From assembly GCF_024160145.1 (NCBI RefSeq), contig NZ_JAMYWQ010000031.1, positions 1 to 59,198 on the forward strand: DNA of 59,198 bases. The letters are read 5' to 3'. The notes beneath the pieces are model-generated. The model was not told the origin of the DNA. It saw only the letters and a list, made by a program, of their open reading frames with translations, and did no database searches. The DNA comes from Serratia nevei. Lineage in GTDB: Bacteria; Pseudomonadota; Gammaproteobacteria; Enterobacterales; Enterobacteriaceae. The position numbers and the translations under genes are program-made. Each line of letters opens with the position of its first letter. Position 1 is the first letter of the stretch. Positions 1 to 9,305 of this stretch are shown here, one piece after another.

Positions 1-73
1 TGTGCAGTATTGGATAAAAACATAGCTATCTCCCGCCGATAATTTTCATATCAGATCGGGAACAGGTGAAAAG

Positions 74-110
74 ATTCAAAAAAATCCCCAGACAACTGAC
101 CTGGGGATTT
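74..110 (-). terminator. Intrinsic terminator of glpD
   Basis: A 10-bp perfect inverted repeat (82-91 and 101-110, arms AAATCCCCAG/CTGGGGATTT) with a 9-nt loop lies 48 bp beyond the glpD stop. Read on the minus strand, the stem is followed by a run of seven T residues, as expected of a Rho-independent terminator. Bases 1-73 show nothing I can identify. Confidence 0.85.
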
Positions 111-157
111 GTGTAGAAGAGACAGGGATAACCGGCCCTTGTTCGTTACGCTACGGC

Positions 158-1666
158 TCAGGAAGCCAGAGACAGCGATTTCGTTTTCGCGTGTTCCGCC
201 AGCCAGGCCTTCACTCGTGCCTGCTGCGCTTCATCCAGCCACATACCCAGCTTGGTGCGGCGCCAGATGGCGTCATCCAGCTCAACGACCCACTCTTTCT
301 CGGTCAGGTAGCGCAGCTCGGCTGCATACAGACCGTGGCCGAAATCCTCGCCCAGATCGCCGAGGCTGTTGGCGCCGGCCAGGATCAGCTCGCTCTGGCT
401 GCCGTAGGTGCGGGCATAGCGGCGCGCCAGCGCTTCCGGCAACCAGCCGTGCGCACGGCGCAGTTTAGCCGCGTAGCCGTCGCGATCGCCGTTGATGTCA
501 CCGCCCGGCAGGATGGCGTTTTTGGTCCACGCTGGGCCGCAGCCTGGGTAGTAGTGGGCCAGTTTTTCCATCGCGTGCTCGGCCAGCTTGCGGTAGGTGG
601 TCAGCTTGCCGCCGAAGACCGACAGCAGCGGCGCCTGACCTTGCTCGTCGTGCACGTCCAGCGTGTAATCGCGGGTGATCGCCTGCGGTGAATCGGATTC
701 GTCGTCGCACAGCGGACGCACGCCGGAGTAAGTCCAGACGATGTCGTCGCGGCCCAGCTGCTTCTTGAAGTGATCGTTGTACACTTTCAGCAGATAGGCG
801 ATTTCGTTTTCGTCGATCTTCACGTCCTTCGGATCGCCTTTGTACTCCACGTCGGTGGTGCCGATGATGGAGAACTCGTCATTCCACGGGATCACGAACA
901 CGATGCGGTGGTCTTCGTTCTGCAGAATGTAAGACTGTGGCTGATCGTGCACGCGCGGCACCACGATGTGGCTGCCTTTGATCAGGCGGATGCCGTAAGG
1001 CGATTTCAGCTTCAGGCCGTCGTCGAAGAAGTTTTTCACCCACGGGCCGGTAGCGTTCACCAGGCCTTTGGCGCGCCAGGTGAAGGTTTTGCCGCTGTCG
1101 ATATCGACCGCTTCCACCATCCACAGGCCGTTTTCACGCCATGCGCGGGTCACTTTGGTGCGGGTACGCACTTCGCCGCCGCGTTTTTCCACTTCCTGCG
1201 CGTTCAGCACCACCAGGCGAGCATCGTCGACCCAGCAGTCGGAATATTCGAAACCGCGCTTCAGTTCAGGTTTGAGGACCGACTCTGGTCCAAAGCGCAA
1301 GCCCTTGCTGCCCGGCAGGCTGGTGCGTTTGCCCAGGTGATCGTACAGGAACAGGCCGATACGGATCATCCAGGCCGGGCGCAGGTGCGGCTGGTGCGGC
1401 AGGCGGAAACGCATCGGGAACGCGATGTGCGGCGCCAGCTTCAGCAGCACTTCACGCTCGGCCAGCGCTTCGCTCACCAGACGGAATTCGTAGTGTTCCA
1501 GGTAGCGCAGGCCACCGTGGATCAGTTTGGAACTGGCGGAAGACGTAGCACAGGCCAAGTCTTGCGCTTCCAGTAGCAGTACCGACAGCCCGCGCCCGGC
1601 AGCATCCGCCGCGATGCCGGCACCGTTGATGCCGCCACCGATAACGATCAAGTCTTTGGTTTCCAC
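158..1666 (-). CDS. glpD: Aerobic glycerol-3-phosphate dehydrogenase
   Basis: A 502-residue flavoprotein, the usual length for aerobic GlpD. It oxidises sn-glycerol-3-phosphate to dihydroxyacetone phosphate at the inner face of the cytoplasmic membrane and passes electrons to quinone. The N-terminus has the FAD dinucleotide-binding motif GGGINGAG (residues 10-17). The stretch ATSSASSKLIHGGLRYLE that follows is characteristic of the family. The start is a GTG (1664-1666) preceded by GGAGGAAG; the nearby ATG at 1669-1671 is out of frame. Upstream are GlpR-like operator sequences and a CRP-like site, and a terminator follows. Here glpD lies downstream of glpR on the same strand, whereas in E. 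coli glpD and glpEGR diverge. Confidence 0.97.
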   Translation of the reverse strand: METKDLIVIGGGINGAGIAADAAGRGLSVLLLEAQDLACATSSASSKLIHGGLRYLEHYEFRLVSEALAEREVLLKLAPHIAFPMRFRLPHQPHLRPAWMIRIGLFLYDHLGKRTSLPGSKGLRFGPESVLKPELKRGFEYSDCWVDDARLVVLNAQEVEKRGGEVRTRTKVTRAWRENGLWMVEAVDIDSGKTFTWRAKGLVNATGPWVKNFFDDGLKLKSPYGIRLIKGSHIVVPRVHDQPQSYILQNEDHRIVFVIPWNDEFSIIGTTDVEYKGDPKDVKIDENEIAYLLKVYNDHFKKQLGRDDIVWTYSGVRPLCDDESDSPQAITRDYTLDVHDEQGQAPLLSVFGGKLTTYRKLAEHAMEKLAHYYPGCGPAWTKNAILPGGDINGDRDGYAAKLRRAHGWLPEALARRYARTYGSQSELILAGANSLGDLGEDFGHGLYAAELRYLTEKEWVVELDDAIWRRTKLGMWLDEAQQARVKAWLAEHAKTKSLSLAS

Positions 1667-1681
1667 GTCATCTTCCTCCAG

Positions 1682-1720
1682 ATGTTCGAAATAGCTCTTT
1701 CATGTTCGTTTTCGCTCATG
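1682..1720 (-). promoter_or_regulatory. Tandem GlpR operator-like sequences for glpD
   Basis: Two copies of ATGTTCG occur 20 bp apart (1682-1688 and 1702-1708). The second belongs to an imperfect palindrome, CATGTTCGTTTTCGCTCATG (1701-1720), resembling the known GlpR operator with ATGTTCG/CGAACAT half sites. They lie just upstream of the glpD start codon, where GlpR is known to repress in E. coli. Binding is inferred. Confidence 0.65.
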
Positions 1721-1796
1721 ATTGTAATCAAAAACCAACAGGCAAGCCAAGACTTAACCAAACAAAAACATTTAGGCGTGATAGAGGTAACAGTTT

Positions 1797-1812
1797 GGTG
1801 ATGATAGTCACA
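1797..1812. promoter_or_regulatory. CRP-like site upstream of glpD
   Basis: GGTGA-TGATAG-TCACA matches 9 of 10 conserved positions of the CRP consensus TGTGA-N6-TCACA. It lies about 130 bp upstream of the glpD start. Catabolite control of glpD is established in E. coli; use of this site is inferred. Confidence 0.6.
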
Positions 1813-1875
1813 CAAATGACATGGGTATGCGCGAGCGCGCCAACGGCGGCCGGTGAGGCGAGTGGGGGCGTGAAA

Positions 1876-1895
1876 CGGGGCGGCGGCGCGCCCCG
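1876..1895 (-). terminator. Possible terminator after glpR
   Basis: A 7-bp GC-rich inverted repeat (CGGGGCG/CGCCCCG) sits 15 bp past the glpR stop. On the minus strand it is followed only by TTTCA, so any termination is likely weak. Some glpR transcripts could read into glpD. Confidence 0.35.
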
Positions 1896-1910
1896 CAGGT
1901 TAACAGCGGA

Positions 1911-2669
1911 TCAGCACAGCTCCAGCTGCACGTCGTACTGCTCGATGATTTTCATCACGCTCGGCGGCGGCAGCTGATCGGTAAACAGGTAGTCGATCAG
2001 ATTCATGTTGCCCAGGTTGACCATGGCGTTGCGGCCGAATTTGGAGTGGTCGGTGACCAGCATCACGCAGCGGGAATTTTCGATGATCGCGCGTTTGGTA
2101 CGCACTTCGTGATAGTCGAATTCGAGCAGCGAGCCGTCCATATCGATGCCGCTGATGCCGAGAATGCCGTAATCGAGGCGGAATTGGGAGATGAAGTCCA
2201 GGGTGGCTTCGCCCATGATGCCGCCGTCGCGGGTGCGCACTTCGCCCCCGGCCAGGATCAGGCGGAAGTCTTCCTTGGCGGTCAGCAGGGTGGCGACGTT
2301 GAGGTTGTTGGTGACCACGCGCAGGTTCTTGTGGTTCATCAGCGCATGGGCCACCGCTTCCGGCGTGGTGCCGATATCGATGAACAGCGTGGCGCCGTCC
2401 GGGATCTGGCTGGCGACGCGCTGCGCGATGCGGGCTTTCTCTTCCGACCACATCACCTTGCGATCGTTATAGGCAGCGTTGACCGAGCTGGAAGGCAGCG
2501 CCGCACCGCCGTGGTGACGCTGGATCTTGTTCTGGTCGGCCAGGTCATTCAAATCGCGGCGAATCGTTTGCGGGCTGACGTCAAAATGTTCGACCAGCTC
2601 TTCCGTGCTGACGTAACCCTGCAGGCGCACCAGCTCGATAATTGCGTCATGACGCTGTGTTTGCTTCAC
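1911..2669 (-). CDS. glpR: Glycerol-3-phosphate regulon repressor, DeoR family
   Basis: A 252-residue DeoR-family repressor. The winged helix-turn-helix lies at about residues 20-43 (STEELVEHFDVSPQTIRRDL), followed by the family effector domain with the typical IDIGTT and TLDFISQF segments. GlpR represses glp operons until glycerol-3-phosphate binds. The length matches E. coli GlpR (252). It is the last gene of a minus-strand glpE-glpG-glpR cluster, 50 bp behind glpG. Operator-like sequences occur in front of the next gene, glpD, consistent with it being the local target. Confidence 0.96.
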   Translation of the reverse strand: MKQTQRHDAIIELVRLQGYVSTEELVEHFDVSPQTIRRDLNDLADQNKIQRHHGGAALPSSSVNAAYNDRKVMWSEEKARIAQRVASQIPDGATLFIDIGTTPEAVAHALMNHKNLRVVTNNLNVATLLTAKEDFRLILAGGEVRTRDGGIMGEATLDFISQFRLDYGILGISGIDMDGSLLEFDYHEVRTKRAIIENSRCVMLVTDHSKFGRNAMVNLGNMNLIDYLFTDQLPPPSVMKIIEQYDVQLELC

Positions 2670-2719
2670 GATAATCCCCTAAAACGCCCGCTATGCCCGC
2701 TGGGCACAGCTCCCGGCTG

Positions 2720-3556
2720 TTATTGTTCGTTGTGTGCGCGATGACGCGTATCCCAAAATGCCATCAATAACCCTAACACTAAACCGGCTACGTGTGCCGC
2801 GTTGGCGATCGACATTCCTAAAATATCGAAATATCCGGCCACCAGCCACAGCACCGAGAACACCATCAGGCCGCGTGGCAGCATCAGGCCGCGCTCCGGT
2901 GCGCGTTCGCCCGTCAGCCACACATAGCCCATCAGCGCATAGACCACGCCCGACAGCCCGCCGAACAGCGCGCCGCTGAACAGCGATTGCGCCCAGCCGC
3001 TGAAGAAGGCCGACACCACCGCCAGCACGAACAGCTTGCCGGCGCCGAGTCGTTTTTCCATCTGGCCGCCGAGATACCACCACCACATCAGGTTAAACAG
3101 AATATGCAGCAGGGAGAAGTGCAGGAACGCATGGCTGACCCAGCGCCACAGCTGCGTGTATTGGCTGCTGTCTTGCGGCCAGGAGAGCCAGTACATCACG
3201 GTGTCGTCGCCCAGCGCCTGCATCAGAATATAGACCGCGATGCACAGCACCATCACGCCGAGCGTCAGCGGCCCGGCCTTGCTGCGCAGGGTGTGCAGGT
3301 AGGATTCGCTCTGATAATGCAGGCCGGCGTCGGTATGGCCGGTCTGCCAGCTGGCGGCCTGATAACGGCGGTTGAGCGGATCGACCAGAAACTGCTGCAG
3401 CTCGTGTTGCACCTGATCGAGGTGACCGTCGTCGGCCAGCCAGATTTCCGCCGCCTCGCCGCTGTTGCGCAGCTCAAGCCGGATGCCCTGAGTCGCCATA
3501 TAGTCGACAAAGGCCAGCGCCAGGCGCGGGTTGGATATGGCGATTACTCTAACCAT
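2720..3556 (-). CDS. glpG: Rhomboid intramembrane serine protease
   Basis: A 278-residue rhomboid protease. The cytoplasmic N-terminal domain (about residues 1-90) begins [16 protein letters not shown]. It is followed by six predicted membrane helices. The catalytic serine is in [13 protein letters not shown], the catalytic histidine in [10 protein letters not shown], and the loop-1 WR region is present. GlpG cleaves transmembrane segments within the inner membrane. The frame is open 52 codons further upstream, but the conserved start is at 3556, and family length (about 276) supports it. It lies between glpE and glpR on the minus strand, as in E. coli. Confidence 0.95.
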   Translation of the reverse strand: MVRVIAISNPRLALAFVDYMATQGIRLELRNSGEAAEIWLADDGHLDQVQHELQQFLVDPLNRRYQAASWQTGHTDAGLHYQSESYLHTLRSKAGPLTLGVMVLCIAVYILMQALGDDTVMYWLSWPQDSSQYTQLWRWVSHAFLHFSLLHILFNLMWWWYLGGQMEKRLGAGKLFVLAVVSAFFSGWAQSLFSGALFGGLSGVVYALMGYVWLTGERAPERGLMLPRGLMVFSVLWLVAGYFDILGMSIANAAHVAGLVLGLLMAFWDTRHRAHNEQ

Positions 3557-3727
3557 TGCTCTTCCGTCGTAAGTGAATGATTTTGGCCGCGGCTTGCTCG
3601 CCGGCGACCCTGACGGCCGATTATAGCGTCGAAATCCTGAGCGCTGGCAAACGGATCTGCGAAAAACCCGCGAAAACGCGCACAAAAATGAAGGGGAAGC
3701 CCGCCGGCGCACGGCGGGCGGAGGGAA

Positions 3728-4054
3728 TCAGGCAGAGGTTTCCACGTCTTGCGGGTACTGGCGGGCCCAGGCTTCGAAGCCGCCGTCGATGCTGTAGACC
3801 GCGTCGAACCCCTGGTGCAGCAGGTATTGCGCCGCGCTGCGGCTGCTGTTGCCGTGGTAGCACATCACCATCACCGGCCGCTCGAAGTCGTTTTGCTGCA
3901 TAAAGGCCGACAGGGTGGCGTTGGTGAGGTGAAAGGCGCCCGGCGTATGCCCGGCTTCAAAACTTTGCGGATCGCGGATGTCGACCAGGGCGGCGCTGCC
4001 CTCTTTCCAGCGGGTGTACGCCTGCTCAACGTTGATCGCTTCGAACTGTTCCAT
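3728..4054 (-). CDS. glpE: Thiosulfate sulfurtransferase, single-domain rhodanese
   Basis: A 108-residue single-domain rhodanese that transfers sulfane sulfur from thiosulfate to cyanide or thioredoxin in the cytosol. The active loop CYHGNSSR holds the catalytic cysteine at residue 65, the same position as in E. coli GlpE. The second rhodanese signature [13 protein letters not shown] is at residues 24-36. The start at 4054 (MEQFEAINV) gives the family length; an in-frame ATG 15 codons upstream is less likely. It is the first gene of the minus-strand glpEGR cluster, 171 bp before glpG. Confidence 0.94.
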   Translation of the reverse strand: MEQFEAINVEQAYTRWKEGSAALVDIRDPQSFEAGHTPGAFHLTNATLSAFMQQNDFERPVMVMCYHGNSSRSAAQYLLHQGFDAVYSIDGGFEAWARQYPQDVETSA

Positions 4055-4138
4055 ACTGCTGACTGCCTCGTAATTGGGGGACGCCGCTATTGTAACCAAC
4101 TCTGCGGCGTTTAAGACCAGATCAAGGATGTGGTTTTG

Positions 4139-4894
4139 TCACACCAGCAGTACTTCAACGCCTTGTTGACGCAGTTGCTCAACGATCGCCGGATCGGCGG
4201 CCCGGCCAGTGATCACCATGGCGATTTGCTCGGTGCGGCTAAACAGCATGCCGGCGCGTTGGCCGACTTTACTGCTGTCAACCAGCACCACCAGTTTACC
4301 GACGTAGTTGAGCATCTTTTGCTCCGCCATGGCGGTCAGCATATCCGTTTTATACAAACCCTCGGCGGTAAGGCCGATACCGCTGGTGAACATCCAGTGC
4401 CCGGCGTACAGCGTCGCGTCGCCGTCCTGAGGCGCCAGGGTAATCGACTGAGTCTTGTTGTACTGGCCACCCATGATCACCACGCTGTCATGATCCTGTT
4501 CGATCAGATAGTTGGCCAGCGGCAGGTAGTTGGTGATCACCTGAACCGGCTTGCCGCAAATCTCACGCCCCAGCAGAAATGCGGTAGAACCGCAGTTGAT
4601 CACCACGCTTTCGCCCGGCTGACAGAGTTGCGCCGCCGCTGCCGCGATGCGCATTTTTTCGTCGAGATGCTGGGTCTGGTGGATGTTAAGCGGCGTCCAG
4701 GCCGGACGCGGGGTTTGCGTGGCTTCGGCGCCGTTGCGCACTTTGCGCAATTTGCCAATTTCATTCAGTTTGTTGATGTCCCGGCGCGCGGTGGCCGGAG
4801 AGATGTCAAACGCCGCGATCACGTCCGCCACGGAGATTTGCCTCTTGCGCTGCAAGAGATCGAGAATGGCATTGTGGCGTTGGGACTCTGTCAT
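4139..4894 (-). CDS. ulaR: L-ascorbate utilisation repressor, DeoR family
   Basis: A 251-residue DeoR-family regulator closely resembling E. coli UlaR, including the segments [23 protein letters not shown] and [13 protein letters not shown]. The helix-turn-helix is at about residues 19-44. UlaR represses the divergent ulaG and ulaABCDEF promoters, and L-ascorbate-6-phosphate relieves repression. The start at 4894 (MTESQRHNA) was chosen because it aligns with the family N-terminus; upstream residues in the open frame do not. It lies 112 bp downstream of ulaG on the same strand and 84 bp upstream of glpE. Confidence 0.95.
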   Translation of the reverse strand: MTESQRHNAILDLLQRKRQISVADVIAAFDISPATARRDINKLNEIGKLRKVRNGAEATQTPRPAWTPLNIHQTQHLDEKMRIAAAAAQLCQPGESVVINCGSTAFLLGREICGKPVQVITNYLPLANYLIEQDHDSVVIMGGQYNKTQSITLAPQDGDATLYAGHWMFTSGIGLTAEGLYKTDMLTAMAEQKMLNYVGKLVVLVDSSKVGQRAGMLFSRTEQIAMVITGRAADPAIVEQLRQQGVEVLLV

Positions 4895-5006
4895 GCGGGC
4901 TCCATCAGGGTGAGAAGAACGTCGTTGCCTTCGATTATATGCGCGCCGTTTGACGATTTGAATCATTGCCGTTCAAAAGCGCGCATCAATATGCAACACC
5001 GGTTGA

Positions 5007-6071
5007 TTACAAGAAAGACTTGAAGGGCAAGTCGGGTTCCTGGGTGAAACAATCATCGAACCCACGCGGATAGTGATATTCCAGATTGTCTTTGTCCTGT
5101 GGCCAGATGAACTTGCCGCCAACTTGCCAGATAAACGGTTTGAAACCGTACTTGAGCCGGTCCTTTTTCATGTCCCATAACACGCGGATCTCCTGAGGGT
5201 CTGCCTGGAAATTCGACCAAATATCGTGGTGGAAGGGGATCACGACCTGGGCGTTCAACGACTCCGCCATACGCAAGATGTCGGCACTGGTCATCTTGTC
5301 GGTAATGCCGCGTGGGTTCTCGCCGTAGGAGCCGAGGGCGACATCAATGTGGTGATCGTTGCCGTGCTTGGCGTAATAGTTGGAGTAGTGAGAATCGCCG
5401 CTGTGATAAAGGTTGCCGCCCGGTGTTTTGAACAGGTAATTGACCGCACGCAGGTCCATGCCGTCCGGCAGAACGCCCGCCGCTTTTTGTTCCACCGGCA
5501 ATGTGATGAGTGCCGTGCGATCGAAGGCGTCCAGCGCATGAATTTCAATGTCTTTGATTTTTATCACGTCGCCAGGTTTGACGGTGATGCAGCGCGCCGG
5601 CGGCACGCCCCAGCCGATCCAGATATCCACGCAGCTTTTCGGCCCGATAAACGGGACGGTGTCTGGACAGTTCTGCAGCACTGCCGCCGCGACGTTCACA
5701 TCGATATGGTCATTGTGATCGTGAGTGGCCAAGACGGCGTCGAGCTGGGTAATGGCGAACGGATCGAGCACGAATGGGGTGGTGCGCAGGTTCGGTTGCA
5801 GCTTCCGCACCCCGGCCATGCGCTGCATTTGGTGGCCGGTTTTCATCAGCGGGTTGCCGTGGCTTTGCTTGCCGGTGCCGCACCAGAAATCGACGCACAG
5901 GTTGGCGCCTTCTTCGGACTTGAGCCAGATGCCGGTGCAGCCCAGCCACCACATGGCGAAGGTGCCGGGCGCGACGTTCTCCTGCTCTATCTCTTCGTTC
6001 AGCCAGGTGCCCCATTCGGGAAAGGTGTTCAATATCCAGGACTCGCGGGTGATGTCGTTGACTTTACTCAT
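5007..6071 (-). CDS. ulaG: L-ascorbate-6-phosphate lactonase
   Basis: A 354-residue metallo-beta-lactamase-fold lactonase, the same length as E. coli UlaG. It hydrolyses L-ascorbate-6-phosphate to 3-keto-L-gulonate-6-phosphate in the cytosol. The metal-binding HxHxDH motif is at residues 117-122 (HDHNDH), and later ligand regions include [12 protein letters not shown] and VIPFHHD. The start at 6071 ([14 protein letters not shown]) matches the family. It is divergent from ulaA across a 354-bp regulatory region and is followed by ulaR. Confidence 0.97.
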   Translation of the reverse strand: MSKVNDITRESWILNTFPEWGTWLNEEIEQENVAPGTFAMWWLGCTGIWLKSEEGANLCVDFWCGTGKQSHGNPLMKTGHQMQRMAGVRKLQPNLRTTPFVLDPFAITQLDAVLATHDHNDHIDVNVAAAVLQNCPDTVPFIGPKSCVDIWIGWGVPPARCITVKPGDVIKIKDIEIHALDAFDRTALITLPVEQKAAGVLPDGMDLRAVNYLFKTPGGNLYHSGDSHYSNYYAKHGNDHHIDVALGSYGENPRGITDKMTSADILRMAESLNAQVVIPFHHDIWSNFQADPQEIRVLWDMKKDRLKYGFKPFIWQVGGKFIWPQDKDNLEYHYPRGFDDCFTQEPDLPFKSFL

Positions 6072-6102
6072 GGGTCTTTCCTCGTTGGTGGTGATAATAA
6101 AA

Positions 6103-6133
6103 TCACAAATAATCATTTAAAGATTTTATGTGA
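6103..6133. promoter_or_regulatory. UlaR operator-like element A (ulaG side)
   Basis: A 31-bp element bounded by inverted TCACA (6103-6107) and TGTGA (6129-6133), centred at 6118, 47 bp upstream of ulaG. It shares 25 of 31 bases with element B at 6335-6365, with the first 17 bases identical. The duplication and location next to both divergent genes suggest UlaR binding; this is inference. Confidence 0.6.
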
Positions 6134-6334
6134 TTTATCTTGATCGAATCTAGCACCGTTTTTTTCAACTGACAACGATCTTAATTCACGTTAACGCCGC
6201 CTTATTCGCGTATGGCGCTGCCCTTGGCTCTTATGTTTCTCCAGGTTACTGCTATTAAATTCAATGGGTAATAAAATGTGCGTTGCCTAATTCATTGAAT
6301 GTTAGTGGAATTGATTTTTAACTTGCGAGGTTGT

Positions 6335-6365
6335 TCACAAATAATCATTTATGATCTTTTTGTGA
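6335..6365. promoter_or_regulatory. UlaR operator-like element B (ulaA side)
   Basis: The second copy of the 31-bp element, with TCACA at 6335-6339 and TGTGA at 6361-6365 in identical geometry to element A. It is centred at 6350, 76 bp upstream of ulaA. The centres of A and B are 232 bp apart, compatible with a repression loop. Protein binding is inferred. Confidence 0.6.
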
Positions 6366-6425
6366 TTTATTGTGATTGGTATGGTGAGGGCGTTACCTGC
6401 ATGCCAACCTTTTCGGGAGAGCCGT

Positions 6426-7823
6426 ATGGAAACTCTTTACACCATCTTCACCGTCTTTTTTAACCAGGTGATGACCAATGCACCGCTGCTGTTGGGGTTG
6501 GTTACGCTGTTGGGTTACACGTTGCTGCGCAAAAGTGCGGCGGTCATTATCAAAGGCACGATCAAGACCATTATCGGTTTCATGCTATTGCAGGCCGGCT
6601 CCGGCATCCTGACCGGCACGTTCAAACCCGTTGTGGCGAAGTTGTCCGAGGTCTACGGCATCAACGGGGCGATTTCGGACACCTATGCTTCGATGATGGC
6701 CACCATCGAACGTATGGGGGACGCCTACAGCTGGGTCGGCTACGCGGTATTGCTGGCATTGGCGCTGAACATTCTCTACGTACTGCTGCGGCGTATTACC
6801 GGTATTCGTACCATTATGCTCACCGGCCACATCATGTTTCAGCAGGTTGGGCTGATCGCGGTATTTTTCTACATTCTGGGTTACGGCATGTGGACGACGG
6901 TATTGTGCAGCGCGCTCTTGGCTTCACTGTACTGGGGCATCACCTCCAACATGATGTTCAAACCGACGCAGGCGGTAACGGAAAACAGCGGTTTCTCGAT
7001 CGGGCACCAACAGCAGTTCGCTTCGTGGTTGGCATACAAGGCCGCACCGTATCTCGGTAAAAAAGAGGACAGCGTGGAAGATCTGAAGCTGCCCGGGTGG
7101 CTGAACATTTTCCATGACAACATCGTGTCCACCGCCATCGTGATGACGCTGTTTTTCGGCATCATTCTGTGCTCGTTCGGCTTGGACACTCTGCAGGCGA
7201 TGGCCGGTAAAACTCACTGGAGCATCTATATCCTGCAAACCGGGCTGATGTTTGCGGTGGCGATTTTCATCATCGTGCAGGGCGTGCGCATGTTCGTCGC
7301 CGAATTGACCGAGGCCTTTAACGGTATTTCCCAACGTCTGATCCCCGGCGCGGTACTGGCCATCGACTGTGCCGCCATTTATAGCTTCGCGCCCAACGCC
7401 GTGGTGTGGGGTTTTATGTGGGGCACCATCGGCCAACTGATCGCCGTCGGCATACTGTTAGCGCTCGGCTCTTCCATCATGATTATTCCCGGTTTCATTC
7501 CCATGTTCTTTTCTAACGCCACCATCGGCGTATTCGCTAACCACTTTGGTGGCTGGCGCGCGGCGATGAAGATCTGTCTGGTGATGGGAATGATAGAGAT
7601 CTTCGGCTGCGTGTGGGCTATCAAGCTGACCGGGCTAAGCGCCTGGATGGGCATGGCGGACTGGTCGATTCTGGCGCCGCCGCTGATGCAGGGGCTGAGT
7701 CTGGGCCTGTGGTTTATGGGGGGGGTGATCATTATCGCCCTGCTGTACATGTTCTTCGCCGGACGCACCCTGCGTGCGGAAGAAGATGCTGAAAAACAAT
7801 CTGTTGAATCGGCGTCACGTTAA
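6426..7823 (+). CDS. ulaA: PTS L-ascorbate transporter subunit IIC
   Basis: A 465-residue polytopic membrane protein, nearly collinear with E. coli UlaA (465). It is the membrane channel of the ascorbate phosphotransferase system. Recognisable segments include [40 protein letters not shown] and [11 protein letters not shown]. Many hydrophobic helices span the protein. The start at 6426 follows a GGAGAG ribosome-binding site; an upstream in-frame start would add 18 unconserved residues. It is the first gene of ulaABCDEF, with ulaB 14 bp downstream. Confidence 0.97.
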   Translation: METLYTIFTVFFNQVMTNAPLLLGLVTLLGYTLLRKSAAVIIKGTIKTIIGFMLLQAGSGILTGTFKPVVAKLSEVYGINGAISDTYASMMATIERMGDAYSWVGYAVLLALALNILYVLLRRITGIRTIMLTGHIMFQQVGLIAVFFYILGYGMWTTVLCSALLASLYWGITSNMMFKPTQAVTENSGFSIGHQQQFASWLAYKAAPYLGKKEDSVEDLKLPGWLNIFHDNIVSTAIVMTLFFGIILCSFGLDTLQAMAGKTHWSIYILQTGLMFAVAIFIIVQGVRMFVAELTEAFNGISQRLIPGAVLAIDCAAIYSFAPNAVVWGFMWGTIGQLIAVGILLALGSSIMIIPGFIPMFFSNATIGVFANHFGGWRAAMKICLVMGMIEIFGCVWAIKLTGLSAWMGMADWSILAPPLMQGLSLGLWFMGGVIIIALLYMFFAGRTLRAEEDAEKQSVESASR

Positions 7824-7837
7824 TAGGAGTGCAGATT

Positions 7838-8146
7838 ATGACGGTACGAATCCTGGCGGTATGCGGTTGCGGACAAGGCAGTTCCATGATCATGAAAATG
7901 AAAGTCGACCAATTTCTAACGCAGCAAGGCGTGGATCATTCGGTCAACAGCTGTGCGGTGGGGGAATACAAATCCGAGTTGAATGGGGCTGACATCATCA
8001 TTGCTTCCACCCATGTCGCGGATGAAATCGTCGTCAGCGGCAACAAATACGTGGTTGGGGTACGCAATATGCTCTCGGCGGCGGACTTCGGCCCGAAGCT
8101 GATGGACGTCATCGGCGCGCATTTTCCGCAAGATTTGAAGCAGTGA
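7838..8146 (+). CDS. ulaB: PTS L-ascorbate subunit IIB
   Basis: A 102-residue cytosolic IIB component that accepts phosphate from UlaC and phosphorylates ascorbate entering through UlaA. The active-site cysteine is Cys9 in the loop CGCGQGSS. E. coli UlaB has CGNGQGSS, so here a second cysteine (Cys11) replaces asparagine. The start is the ATG at 7838, behind TAGGAG; an in-frame GTG at 7829 overlaps that ribosome-binding site. Tight spacing to ulaA and ulaC supports one operon. Confidence 0.95.
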   Translation: MTVRILAVCGCGQGSSMIMKMKVDQFLTQQGVDHSVNSCAVGEYKSELNGADIIIASTHVADEIVVSGNKYVVGVRNMLSAADFGPKLMDVIGAHFPQDLKQ

Positions 8147-8156
8147 GGAGTGAGTG

Positions 8157-8627
8157 ATGAAGCTGAGCGATTCGTTGGCGCAGAATAACGCTATCCAACT
8201 GCAGGCGGAGGCTGCCGACTGGCGCCAGGCGGTGCGACTGGGGGTCGATCTGCTGGTGGCCGCCGGCGTGGTGGAACCACGCTATTTTGACGCCATTTTG
8301 GCCGGCGTCGAACGGCACGGCCCTTACTTCGTGCTGGCGCCGGGCCTGGCGATGCCGCACGGCCGGCCGGAGGAAGGGGTGCTGAAAACCGGCTTCGCCT
8401 TGGTCACCCTGAAGACGCCGGTGTGTTTCGGCGATGAGGACAACGATCCGATAGACATCTTGATCACCATGGCGGCGGTGGACGCCAAAACGCATCAGGA
8501 GGTGGGGATCATGCAGGTGGTGAACCTGTTTGAAGATGAGGCGAATTTCGATCGCTTGCGGGCCTGTCGCCACGCGAGCGAGGTATTGGCGTTGATCGAC
8601 AAAACGTCTACGGCGGCGGCGAATTGA
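8157..8627 (+). CDS. ulaC: PTS L-ascorbate subunit IIA
   Basis: A 156-residue IIA domain of the mannitol/fructose fold. It receives phosphate from HPr and hands it to UlaB. The phosphorylatable histidine is His68 in [14 protein letters not shown]. It is close to E. coli UlaC (154 residues) throughout, for example [18 protein letters not shown]. The ATG at 8157 sits behind GAGGAGTG; the GTG one codon upstream is less likely. It lies 10 bp after ulaB and 12 bp before ulaD. Confidence 0.96.
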   Translation: MKLSDSLAQNNAIQLQAEAADWRQAVRLGVDLLVAAGVVEPRYFDAILAGVERHGPYFVLAPGLAMPHGRPEEGVLKTGFALVTLKTPVCFGDEDNDPIDILITMAAVDAKTHQEVGIMQVVNLFEDEANFDRLRACRHASEVLALIDKTSTAAAN

Positions 8628-8639
8628 AGGAGACAACCA

Positions 8640-9296
8640 ATGAACACGCATTTACCGATGTTGCAGGTGGCGCTGGATAATCTGTCCATGGCTGCGGCTT
8701 ACGACACGACTCGCCTGATCGCGGCCGAAGTCGACATCATCGAAGTCGGCACTATTTTGTGCGTGGCGGAAGGCGTGCGAGCCGTGCGCGATTTAAAAGC
8801 GCTGTATCCGGATCGCATCGTGTTGGCGGACGCAAAAATCGCCGATGCGGGTCAGATTTTGGCGCGAATGTGCTTCGAGGCGAATGCCGATTGGATCACG
8901 GTGATCTGCTGCGCCGATATCAATACGGCCAAGGGAGCCCTGCAGGTGGCACATGAGTTCGGTGGTGACGTGCAGATAGAACTGACGGGGTTCTGGACCT
9001 GGGAACAGGCGCAGGCGTGGCGTGAAGCGGGAATTGGCCAGGTGGTGTATCACCGCAGCCGTGACGCGCAGGCGGCGGGAGTATCCTGGAGCGATGACGA
9101 TATCCGCGCGGTTCGTCGCCTGAGCGAGATGGGTTTTAAGGTGACGGTCACCGGCGGACTGGCGCTGGAGGATTTGCCTCTGTTCCAAGGTATTCCCATC
9201 CATGTCTTTATCGCCGGGCGCAGCATTCGCGATGCCGCCGATCCGGTCGCGGCGGCGCGGGAATTTAAACGTGTCATCGCCCAGCGGTGGGGCTGA
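8640..9296 (+). CDS. ulaD: 3-keto-L-gulonate-6-phosphate decarboxylase
   Basis: A 218-residue member of the orotidine-5'-phosphate decarboxylase suprafamily. It converts 3-keto-L-gulonate-6-phosphate to L-xylulose-5-phosphate and CO2. Family residues are in place two positions later than in E. coli: Asp13, Glu35, and Asp64, Lys66 and Asp69 in the DAKIAD motif. The phosphate-binding regions [10 protein letters not shown] and [10 protein letters not shown] are near the C-terminus. It has an AAGGAG ribosome-binding site and is the fourth gene of ulaABCDEF. Confidence 0.95.
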   Translation: MNTHLPMLQVALDNLSMAAAYDTTRLIAAEVDIIEVGTILCVAEGVRAVRDLKALYPDRIVLADAKIADAGQILARMCFEANADWITVICCADINTAKGALQVAHEFGGDVQIELTGFWTWEQAQAWREAGIGQVVYHRSRDAQAAGVSWSDDDIRAVRRLSEMGFKVTVTGGLALEDLPLFQGIPIHVFIAGRSIRDAADPVAAAREFKRVIAQRWG

Positions 9297-9305
9297 GGAG
9301 CGGTT

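Larger units (their letters stand above)
6072..6425. promoter_or_regulatory. Divergent ulaG/ulaA control region
   Basis: This 354-bp AT-rich gap holds no gene. It contains operator-like elements A and B plus an inverted repeat, ATTCAATG (6259-6266) and CATTGAAT (6293-6300). The equivalent E. coli region binds UlaR, CRP and IHF. I see no close CRP consensus here. No -10/-35 pair is clear enough to assign. Confidence 0.6.

Noticed and set aside
4126-4140. TGTGG...TCACA sequence between ulaR and glpE
   Set aside because: The spacer is 5 rather than 6 bases, which breaks the CRP geometry.
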